Source of the DNA: CAIVSN01 sp031539165
GTDB taxonomy: Bacteria > Patescibacteriota > Gracilibacteria > BD1-5 > UBA2023
Assembly (NCBI GenBank): GCA_031539165.1
Contig: JAVKLK010000005.1
Location: 1 to 16,323 of the forward strand
Direction of reading: 5' to 3'
DNA length: 16,323 nucleotides
The notes under the pieces are model-generated. The model saw only the letters and a program-made list of their open reading frames with translations, was not told where the DNA came from and did not search any database. A program made the position numbers and the translations under genes. Position 1 is the stretch's first letter, and the number at the start of each line of letters is the position of its first letter. Shown piece after piece: positions 8,387 to 14,834 of this stretch.

Positions 8387-10321
8387 CTATTTTTTGGAAG
8401 ATTCAAGATGTTTCACAACTTGCTTGAGCTCGGCAATTTGTGCTTTGAGCTCAGCAATTTCTTTGTCTTGCGCATCGTTTGTGTTGGCGATAGTCTTGGT
8501 TGCCTCAATGAGTGGAGCAACAAGGTTTCCATATTCAACGGTTTTAATCGTAGTTCCCGATCCATCTTTGCTCTCCCCTACAAGCTGTGGGTAGACCTGC
8601 TCCACTTCCTGAGCGATAACTCCAATATCTGACTTCTTCGAAGACTTCCAATCATAGGTGTATCCATTGAGTTTTCGGATTTTTCCTAGAGCATCGTCGA
8701 GTGGAACAATATTTTCTTTGAGACGGCGATCAGAGTTATAGAAGTAATTAAAGGCATATACTCCTCCTCCAAACGTCGCATCATTGTTTTCAAGGTTAAT
8801 TGTGAGGGGCCAGTATCCATTAGAAGTGGTACACCAGTTATTTCCCCCTCCAACTCCATCATTTCCGCAACCTCGTAACAAATGAAATGTATTCGAATTC
8901 ACGTGAATCATGGCACTTCGATTATCTGTATCTCGGAAATAAATAGTTGGATAGTTACTTCGGATAGTAAGGCCATTCGCATATCCATCTCCCCCGTCAC
9001 CTATCTGGAGGCGTGTAGTTGGAGAGGAGTTTCCAATGCCGACATTTCCCGCAATAATAGCGCCTCCCGATGGTGGGGTTGCTCCACCATATCCAACTGT
9101 GAGTCCTCCATCACCTCCAAGAAGACCACTTCCCATCCAGAGAGATTTCCCGTTATACCCACGAATCCAGGTCGTATCCTGCATAAACCAACCTCCTCCG
9201 TAACTCTCACTGTACCAACCAGCATTTCCTGAGGTTCGAAGCCATCCTCCGTTTGCATAGATGTCTCCTGAGACGTGCAGCTTATATCCTGGTGATGTAT
9301 TTCAGATTCATACATTTCATGATACTCGCTGAATAGATAGCCTTGTCCCTGCTCAGTAATCATCAAAATTTAATGCTCCATTATTAAGATACATTATCAT
9401 TCTATTAACTCCATCAGATCTATCTACTGATGCAAATCCATTGATAGATCCTATTGAGCGGATTTCTCAGTTTACCTCTAGTTTCTGAGATGGTGCAGTT
9501 GTTCCAATACCAATATTTCAATTATCCCTCAAAGAAAGAGCAAAGCCTACTCAAGATCTCCAGAATCCAAGACCCGTGTTAATGTCCCCATTATTATCTC
9601 TTCAAAACCACCATGCGTCAGATCAGTTATCTCTAAAAATAATTGATCTCTCACTATTTGTTGGACCATCTATGGAAAGTGTGGCATCTGAATCCGATGT
9701 GGTATTCTTATAAAGATGGAGTCTAGCATTCGGGCTACTCGTTCCAATTCCTACATTCCCATTTGTATGAATACGCATTCTCTCATTTCCTGTTTGAGTA
9801 AACAAAATTGGCTCATCAGAATTATCGGTTGTTCCGATTTCTAGAGAAGATTGACCCGCACTATCGCCTGTCGAATTGAACCGGATAAATCCTTGATCTG
9901 TATTAGCATCCCACCAGAGACGGTTTCCTGATGCCACTCGGATATCACCATTCACATCAAGCTTCGCCGTAGGACCACTCGTTCCAATTCCTACATTAGT
10001 ACCATTATCAAAGACTTGCGAGTTCACAAAACCATTCCCCGTTCCTGCATACTTTGGCATGTAATTAGCGGTTCCAGCCAAATCGAGATAATCAGAGAGG
10101 ATTTTCCCCTGTTTCACCCCAGTCCCAAAAATATTATCCAAAATAGTTCCCACATTTCCTTTTTGATTTGAACTTAGGGGCACGTTCGGATCTGTTTGAC
10201 GAATCTGAGAAACCGCATTGATAACATCAGACTGGGCTGCAAATGCCACGGATGATCCAATGATACCAAGAGCAAGTGCCGTGGCTATAATTTTATGGGA
10301 AAAAGAGTGCGTAGAAGGCAT
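8387..10321 (-). CDS. Large exported fibre/adhesin with Peptidase_S74 chaperone end (nine TGA = Gly)
   Basis: This single 644-residue gene is split under the standard code. Frame and open reading continue through nine TGA codons at codons 233, 240, 257, 268, 285, 323, 335, 338 and 340. A signal peptide ends near residue 28. The shaft contains five phage-tail-fibre-type units (for example NVGIGTSGPTAKLDVNGDIR at 109-128, and others near 189, 269, 336 and 427). The C-terminus is a Peptidase_S74 intramolecular chaperone beginning at Ser530 (SDRRLKENI), followed by IGVIAQEVEQVYPQLV and a coiled coil (DKEIAELKAQIAELK). In phage endosialidases and tail spikes this domain trimerises the fibre and is released by cleavage before the Ser. 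Presence here suggests a trimeric surface fibre, possibly for host attachment (inference). A strong promoter precedes it; the stop is TAG at 8389-8387. Confidence 0.9.
9302..9625 (-). other. TGA-dense module inside the fibre gene
   Basis: Residues 233-340 of the fibre are written with nine TGA and eleven GGN glycine codons. The parts before and after, with about seventy glycines, use GGN only. The block also looks more AT-rich, with AAT, ATT and TTA codons. It covers one complete tail-fibre repeat unit (from NIGIGTTAPS) and the start of another. The frame stays open throughout, with no TAA or TAG. Confidence 0.85.
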
Positions 10322-10341
10322 AGGTAGGTCTTATATCCCGA

Positions 10342-10370
10342 AGTATACCGCACTTTTTTTTGAGTATCAA
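10342..10370 (-). promoter_or_regulatory. Promoter of the large fibre gene
   Basis: A -35 TTGATA (10370-10365, five of six) and a -10 TATACT (10347-10342, five of six) are separated by 17 bases containing an A-tract. The expected start near 10335 gives a leader of about 14 bases before the ATG at 10321, with no Shine-Dalgarno sequence. The T-run and A-tract around the -35 can also form a weak AT-only hairpin. Confidence 0.7.
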
Positions 10371-10397
10371 CAAAAAAGTATCGTCCCAAAAATTCTC

Positions 10398-10994
10398 CTA
10401 TAATCAGAAAAACGAAGCTATTTTTAGAGGAATTGCGTGCAACGCTGTCTTAATACCGATGGAGTCCCGATAAAAAATCCACATCCGCGCCAACAAAGAT
10501 CCCAAAATTACCCCTGCAAGCACATCACCAAAATAGTGAACCCCCGCAATCACCCGAGACAAGAGCATAATAACCCCCAAAGCGGCAAATAGAGAGGAAA
10601 GTCGCATATTGAGGAAGTATCCAATCGCCACCACACTTGCCCCAGCAAATATCGCATGTCCTGAAGGAAATGAATTATCTGGAAGATGATTGAGTAGAGG
10701 TGGAATAGGAGAAAGAGTCTCTGGTCTTGGTCGCATAGGCAAACCAAGCTGCAACATCCAGTAAACAATGAATCCAAACAGAACCGTATAAAAAATATCC
10801 AAAGCAATAATCTTGAAACCAACCTCTCGCTTTGCCACTCCATAGACCCAAAGTCCTACAAGAAGCATACAGACAAGAAGTACTTCAATATCAGAACAAA
10901 AGCGCACGAGTGGTGCCAAGAAATCATCTGGTCCGACCAGCCCGCGGAAAAATACAGAGAGCTGGATATCGATTTGATTGAGGAAATGAAGCAT
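10398..10994 (-). CDS. PAP2-family membrane phosphatase (one TGA = Gly)
   Basis: This is a 198-residue integral membrane protein of the PAP2/acid phosphatase superfamily, whose members dephosphorylate lipid phosphates such as undecaprenyl pyrophosphate or phosphatidate. Motifs: MRPRPETL (residues 87-94), FPSGH (109-113), and SRVIAGVHYFGD (146-157) with Arg147, His153 and Asp157. The usual Lys before the first Arg-Pro is not seen (Leu/Gln at that position). About five hydrophobic segments are present. TGA at 10406-10404 is codon 197, so the protein ends Phe-Phe-Gly-Leu at the TAG (10400-10398) rather than at the TGA. It lies nine bases after yidD and is probably co-transcribed. Substrate cannot be set from sequence; recycling of the wall lipid carrier is a plausible job. 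Confidence 0.88.
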
Positions 10995-11003
10995 ACCGTG
11001 TAG

Positions 11004-11297
11004 TTAGGGTTCAATAGGAACTTTTTTTGTATCTATAGAGCACATCTTCTTGCACTGTTCGTCTGGGACTGGATCATATCCTCCGGGCATCCATGGATTG
11101 CATCGAAGAATTCTCCGAAAAGCAAGCCAGCTTCCCCGAATTGCTCCATGTTTTTCGAGTGATTGAATCCCATAATCGCTACAACTTGGAATGTGCTTGC
11201 AATAGGGGGGTTTATTCATTGCTCGAGCCCACCAAGAATGATCCGGAGAAAGAAGAGATTGATAGGTTCGAATCATCCAAATCAGCAAGTGTTTCAT
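11004..11297 (-). CDS. yidD: YidD membrane protein insertion factor
   Basis: This is a 97-residue YidD/haemolytic-domain protein, thought to assist insertion of membrane proteins with YidC. Family landmarks are visible in order: IRTYQSLLSP near the N-terminus, CKHIPSCSDYGIQSLEKHG, then RRILRCNPWMPGGYDPVP. The length fits the family. In many bacteria yidD sits between rnpA and yidC; here it follows rplT and precedes a PAP2 phosphatase. The rplT terminator ends only a few bases before its ATG, so expression must rely on read-through or an undetected promoter. No TGA is used. Confidence 0.92.
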   Translation of the reverse strand: MKHLLIWMIRTYQSLLSPDHSWWARAMNKPPYCKHIPSCSDYGIQSLEKHGAIRGSWLAFRRILRCNPWMPGGYDPVPDEQCKKMCSIDTKKVPIEP

Positions 11298-11300
11298 GGG

Positions 11301-11334
11301 AGAAAAGAAAAATCCCCTCGAATGGAGGAGATTT
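11301..11334 (-). terminator. Rho-independent terminator of the infC-rpmI-rplT operon
   Basis: On the minus strand a 10-bp stem (11334-11325 with 11319-11310, one G-U pair) closes a five-base CATTC loop. A T-rich tract at 11309-11301 follows. It fills most of the gap between the rplT stop and the yidD start, so yidD begins right after its T-run. Confidence 0.8.
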
Positions 11335-11345
11335 GAAGTGGAGTA

Positions 11346-11690
11346 TTACTTTACAAACTCAACAACCTTTGCGAATACCTGAGGATGACTTATCGCAAGA
11401 TTCGAAAGAGCCTTTCGATCTATTTTCACGTGCTTCAAATAGAGTGCGTGAATGAAAGAAGAATAGGTCATTCCCATTTCTCGAACAGCGTTGTTGATAC
11501 GGATAGTCCAAAGATTTCGGAATGTTCGCTTCTTTGCTCGTCGGTCAATGTACGCATTGGTACCAGCCTTAGCAATCGCATTTTTTACACGGGAAAATAC
11601 ATTTCCATTCATCATGCGGTATCCCTTTGCCTTTGCAATGAGATTCTTGTGTCGCTTGTGTGAGGCAACTCCTCGTTTAACTCGTGTCAT
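11346..11690 (-). CDS. rplT: 50S ribosomal protein L20
   Basis: This 114-residue protein binds 23S rRNA early in large-subunit assembly. It matches L20 along its full length: MTRVKRGVASHKRHKN at the start, AKGYRMMNGNVFSRVKNA, RRAKKRTFRNLWTIRIN, and the C-terminal IDRKALSNLAISHPQVF. It is the third gene of the conserved infC-rpmI-rplT order, 52 bases after rpmI. A strong terminator follows. No TGA is used. Confidence 0.98.
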   Translation of the reverse strand: MTRVKRGVASHKRHKNLIAKAKGYRMMNGNVFSRVKNAIAKAGTNAYIDRRAKKRTFRNLWTIRINNAVREMGMTYSSFIHALYLKHVKIDRKALSNLAISHPQVFAKVVEFVK

Positions 11691-11715
11691 GGGTGATAAA
11701 ATTAGATATGGAACA

Positions 11716-11734
11716 TTTCGAAGAAAACTCGAAA
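11716..11734 (-). other. Small hairpin between rpmI and rplT
   Basis: TTTCGA and TCGAAA pair as a 6-bp stem around a seven-base loop in the rpmI-rplT spacer. In other bacteria L20 represses this operon through RNA structures, but nothing here allows that to be claimed; it could also be chance. Confidence 0.25.
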
Positions 11735-11742
11735 CCCCTTAA

Positions 11743-11940
11743 TTATAAACTGTTTGGAAGACATCGCATGAGCGCTCGCTTGTTTGCTGGCTCTGCAACC
11801 ATTCCGTATTTTGAACGACCTTTTGCCTTCTTTGACTTGTTTGCCAAGAGGTGTCGCTTGCAAGATTTTGGAAGAATGAATTTTCCTGTTCCAGAAACCT
11901 TAACGCGCTTCTTTGCGCTTGAGTGTGTCTTTTGCTTCAT
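11743..11940 (-). CDS. rpmI: 50S ribosomal protein L35
   Basis: This 65-residue basic protein matches L35: MKQKTHSSAKKRVKVSGTGK at the start, CKRHLLANKSKKAKGR in the middle and a short basic C-terminus. It starts four bases after the infC stop and precedes rplT, in the canonical order. No TGA is used. Confidence 0.95.
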   Translation of the reverse strand: MKQKTHSSAKKRVKVSGTGKFILPKSCKRHLLANKSKKAKGRSKYGMVAEPANKRALMRCLPNSL

Positions 11941-11944
11941 ACGA

Positions 11945-12460
11945 CTATTTTTTAGGATAAATGAGAGTGCTAAAGTTGTTTCCTGCTTTTACGATATTTG
12001 CGTCGGTTGTCTTATAGTATTCCGCGAGACTTCCGATAAACTCTTTCATTTTCGCTTGAGCGAGTGCGACGAAGTTGTTTTCACGACCTCGAAGAGTGAG
12101 CATGATTTTGAGAGGATGTCACTCTTTTGCGAATTTTTCTGCCTGCTTTCTTCGAATGTCCAAATCGTGGTCTCCAATTTTGTAGGTAATCTTCAGGGTT
12201 TTTACATCCGCTTTTTTTGCGCTTGTTCGACCGTGAGATTGATTTTTCTGCTGCTTGAAGAGGAATTTTCCATAATCCATAATCTTGCAGAGAACCACTC
12301 CATTTTGCATACCGATTTCAACGAGGTCTTTTTCGGATTGTTCTGCTTTTTCAAGAGCTTGATCAATTGGCAGAACTCCGTACACCTCCCCCTCTTCACC
12401 AATTACTGCAACGTGAGATTCACGAATTTGCGCGTTGAGGCGCTTTTGCTTTACAGCCAT
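11945..12460 (-). CDS. infC: Translation initiation factor IF-3 (one TGA = Gly)
   Basis: This 171-residue factor binds the 30S subunit and controls start-codon choice. The N-domain shows LNAQIRESHVAVIGEEGEVYGV and KDLVEIG; the linker and C-domain show CKIMDYGKFLFKQQK, KITYKIGDHDLDIRRKQAEKF and LTLRGREN. TGA at 12121-12119 (codon 114) sits in KEGHPLKIMLTLRGRE, a conserved Gly in IF3, and reading it through restores the whole C-domain. The stop is TAG at 11947-11945. Its ATG overlaps the rpsT TAA by one base (TAATG), implying coupled translation. The start is ATG, unlike the AUU used in E. coli. Confidence 0.95.
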
Positions 12461-12903
12461 TATTTCGCCTTCTTAGCAGGTGCTTTCTTCGATTCTGTTT
12501 TTGCTGCAGGAGCCTTCTTTGCTGCTGGCTTCTTTGCCGGTGCGGCTTCTGAAGCTTCTTCTTTTGCTGCTTTTGGAGCTTTTACTGCCTTTGGAGCTGC
12601 TGTTTTTGTTGCTTTTGGAGCTTTGGCAGGAGCCGCAGAACCAGTAGAACCCTTCGCCAAGAGCTTTGCCGCCGCAGACTTTCGTCGTGCTGCCGTGTTC
12701 TTGTGAAGAATATTTTTCTTCACGAGTGTATCGATGGAACTCTGAAGTGAAGAAAGAAGAGTAGCTATATCTTTTGCTCCGCTAGCAATTCCTTTTTGGA
12801 ACGCCTTAAGAGACTCTCGGTAAAGAGCAAGAAAGTGCTTGTTTCGGGATCGCTTCGTCAAACTCTGACGATGCGCCTTGGTAGCTGATTTAGTAACTGG
12901 CAT
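12460..12903 (-). CDS. rpsT: 30S ribosomal protein S20 with Lys/Ala/Pro-rich tail
   Basis: This 147-residue protein has an S20 core in residues 1-85 (MPVTKSATKAHRQSLTKRSR, then IDTLVKKNILHKNTAARRKS) that binds 16S rRNA. Residues 86-147 form a low-complexity tail built from Lys, Ala and Pro (motifs such as KAPKA, AAKKAPA and KKAPAKKAK), reminiscent of histone H1 tails. Normal S20 is about 85-90 residues. The ATG at 12903 gives the canonical MPVTKSA start; an upstream in-frame ATG at 13002 overlaps the promoter and is rejected. It heads the rpsT-infC-rpmI-rplT run, with its stop overlapping the infC ATG. Confidence 0.92.
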   Translation of the reverse strand: MPVTKSATKAHRQSLTKRSRNKHFLALYRESLKAFQKGIASGAKDIATLLSSLQSSIDTLVKKNILHKNTAARRKSAAAKLLAKGSTGSAAPAKAPKATKTAAPKAVKAPKAAKEEASEAAPAKKPAAKKAPAAKTESKKAPAKKAK

Positions 12904-12952
12904 AAATAAAAGTAAATGGTTCTGAGTTTTTACAGGCGGAAACTGCAAAAAG

Positions 12953-12998
12953 CTCTTGAGTGAAAAGTACGCGCATTGTATAAAAAGCCTCTCAAGAG
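12953..12998 (-). promoter_or_regulatory. Inverted repeat flanking the rpsT -10 box
   Basis: CTCTTGAG (12953-12960) and CTCAAGAG (12991-12998) are perfect 8-base inverted arms with their centre at about 12975, inside the -10 hexamer. The predicted RNA start lies within the repeat, so it is better read as a DNA operator than an RNA hairpin. Could be chance. Confidence 0.35.
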
Positions 12999-13002
12999 TC
13001 AA
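12975..13002 (-). promoter_or_regulatory. Promoter of the rpsT-infC-rpmI-rplT operon
   Basis: A -35 TTGACT (13002-12997, five of six) and a -10 TACAAT (12980-12975, five of six) are separated by 16 bases. The start near 12968 gives a leader of about 65 bases before the rpsT ATG, the longest leader predicted in this window. Confidence 0.75.
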
Positions 13003-13017
13003 ACTTTTAGATAGAAA

Positions 13018-13043
13018 ATCCTCGGAGCATTCTCCCCGAGGAT
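13018..13043 (-). terminator. Rho-independent terminator after the Ig-like surface protein
   Basis: ATCCTCGG (13043-13036 read on the minus strand as ATCCTCGG) pairs with CCGAGGAT over 8 bp with a ten-base loop, and TTTTC follows on the minus strand. It lies between the stop at 13083 and the rpsT promoter, insulating the two units. Confidence 0.7.
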
Positions 13044-13082
13044 TCTTCAGACTTCCGTGAGTTTACGAAGAAAGGAATGAAA

Positions 13083-14729
13083 CTATGCCTTTCGTCGTCG
13101 AGTAAATGCAAAGGCTGCAGCAAGAGCAAGACTCAAGAGCAAGATGAGTTGTGCTGGACCAGTCTGAACCTTTGTTGTAGGAGAGAATTTTGCCGATTCT
13201 GTCTTATCAGCACACACGGCTTTGATAGAGAAATCCTCATACTTTACTGGACCCGCTGTAATGTGGATGGTATAGGTATTTGTTGGAACTGACTCAATCA
13301 TGACAAATTCTCCGCTTGCAGTCTTCTTATACACATTGTAGCTTGCGGCTTCTGGAATAGCATCCCAAGTCAACACGCTGGAATCTTGCTGTTTTGTCAC
13401 CTTGAGCCCGCTCACATCGTTGATCATACATTTTCCTGCAGATCCGAGTGCGAGATCCACGGGTATTACTTCTGAGGTAACTCCAGAGAGAGTTTTTCCA
13501 TCGGCACCAACTCCAGCAATTGTTACATCGTATTTTGCAATTTCCAATCCGCCAATATACCAAGTGTACGCTCCACTTGCGGTCTTGATTTTTGCCTTCT
13601 CGGAAGTAATGGCAGTCTTCGCTGCTCCACTTCCTGTTGAGTAGGTGAATTGGAATTTCTGAAGGTCTGTTGGTTCGTTTTCTACTTCAAAGGTGAAGGT
13701 TGCCTTCTTATCTGAAGTTTCCACCTTCACATTCTTAAATGCTACTGCGGGTACTTCTACGGTCAAAGTCGCTGCGGCGGTTTTGACGGTCTCTTTGCCG
13801 AGATCATTCTTCAGAGAGATATCTACCGGGAATTGCCCTGCTGTAGCAGGAGCGGTGAACTCTCCCGTATATGTACCAGGAGTGGTACCTTCTTTGAGAA
13901 CGGTTACTGCTTCTGCCATTGTCGCAGAAACAGCTTTCAATCCTGCGGCAGCCTGTACCGTGAGGGTAATCTTGTCTCCTGCCTTAGCCGTATCAGCACT
14001 GAGCTTTGCGGAAGTAAATGCTGGTCCTTCTGAACCAATCGTTACATTTACTTTTGTAGATTCTCCGATGACCTTATTGGTTCCATCGAGGACTTTTACG
14101 GAGAGAATATTCTTCGCTTGATCAACCTTACTTGCCTGAAATACAAATCCTCCTTTGTCATCGGTTTGAGATTCAAGCGCCTTCGTCCCATTTACGAAGA
14201 GCTGAACTTTGGAATTCTTTTTTGTAGTTCCCACTACAGAGAAGCTCGAGCTTCCGAGTGTTGAGCCATCATCTGGACTCGTAATCGTGACAAGCTCACT
14301 TCCAGAAGAAGTGGCGGTGTCGGTACCTGCTGTAACCTTCACCTTCACGGAACCCTCTATTTTTGGCTTATCAAAATCAGAGACCACTACTTTGAATGTC
14401 CCCTCTTTGGTAAAGGCCAATCCCTTGGAGAATGTCTTGGAACCTTGATCCGAGTTGATAAAGGTGTACCCTTCAGCATACGGAACCGTTGCCTTGTTAT
14501 CATTGTCTACAATGATGAAGATTGTTCCTGCATAGTTCTTGACTACAGAACCATCTTTGGAAACCGCTTTTACCGTAATATCAACGGACTCCCCCACTTT
14601 GGCAGTTGCTGGGGCTGTGACTTCGAGTCGGTCTGTCTCACCACTGTCAGCTGGCGCATCGGCAGCGTGGACGAGAAGGTTACTTGCAAGAATCGTAAGA
14701 GATGCAAGAAGCGCAATACATCGTTTCAT
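13083..14729 (-). CDS. Ig/FnIII-like surface protein with TGP-type C-terminal anchor
   Basis: This is a 548-residue exported surface protein. After a signal peptide (hydrophobic core, ending near HAAD) come several beta-sandwich domains: an N-terminal Big-like domain (about 30-130), a bacterial Ig-like domain starting VTITSPDDGSTLGSSSFSV, a third starting FTSAKLSADTAKAGDKITL, and C-terminal fibronectin III-like domains (features SSVLTWDAIPEAASYNVYKK). The end is a sorting-signal-like tripartite tail: QTGPAQ, about 17 hydrophobic residues, then RRRKA. It resembles LPXTG signals but lacks LPXT, with TGP in that position. The ATG at 14729 is chosen because the upstream in-frame ATG at 14768 overlaps a -10-like TATGAT and delays the signal peptide. 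No TGA is used in 549 codons. Ligand unknown. Confidence 0.82.
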   Translation of the reverse strand: MKRCIALLASLTILASNLLVHAADAPADSGETDRLEVTAPATAKVGESVDITVKAVSKDGSVVKNYAGTIFIIVDNDNKATVPYAEGYTFINSDQGSKTFSKGLAFTKEGTFKVVVSDFDKPKIEGSVKVKVTAGTDTATSSGSELVTITSPDDGSTLGSSSFSVVGTTKKNSKVQLFVNGTKALESQTDDKGGFVFQASKVDQAKNILSVKVLDGTNKVIGESTKVNVTIGSEGPAFTSAKLSADTAKAGDKITLTVQAAAGLKAVSATMAEAVTVLKEGTTPGTYTGEFTAPATAGQFPVDISLKNDLGKETVKTAAATLTVEVPAVAFKNVKVETSDKKATFTFEVENEPTDLQKFQFTYSTGSGAAKTAITSEKAKIKTASGAYTWYIGGLEIAKYDVTIAGVGADGKTLSGVTSEVIPVDLALGSAGKCMINDVSGLKVTKQQDSSVLTWDAIPEAASYNVYKKTASGEFVMIESVPTNTYTIHITAGPVKYEDFSIKAVCADKTESAKFSPTTKVQTGPAQLILLLSLALAAAFAFTRRRKA

Positions 14730-14777
14730 AAAATGAAGAAAGAATAAATGGGTGTTTGGGGCTATCATACGATAAAA

Positions 14778-14807
14778 GTCTAGGGATGGGAGGAAATTAC
14801 TCTAGAC
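14778..14807 (-). terminator. Weak terminator-like inverted repeat after recF
   Basis: GTCTAG and CTAGAC form a perfect 6-bp pair around an 18-base loop, followed by TTTT on the minus strand. The long loop makes it weak. It lies between the recF stop (14835) and the surface-protein gene; a TATGAT -10-like box (14769-14764) for that gene lies just downstream, without a clear -35. Confidence 0.35.
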
Positions 14808-14834
14808 AAAAAATATTTATTCATTCTTATAAAA

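Noticed and set aside
3564..10321. Prophage
   Set aside because: Tail-fibre-like repeats and S74 suggest phage, but the fibres carry signal peptides, no capsid, portal, terminase or integrase is seen, and neighbours are cellular envelope genes.
10371..10397. Terminator after the PAP2 gene
   Set aside because: Only an AT-only pairing that overlaps the fibre promoter is visible; no GC stem.
11684..12706. Long + strand open frame of about 340 codons
   Set aside because: It is antisense to rpmI, infC and rpsT, whose identities are certain; the Phe/Ala-rich product mirrors the Lys/Ala tail of S20.
13693..14121. + strand open frame inside the Ig-like gene
   Set aside because: It is a shadow of the minus-strand surface protein with no family features.
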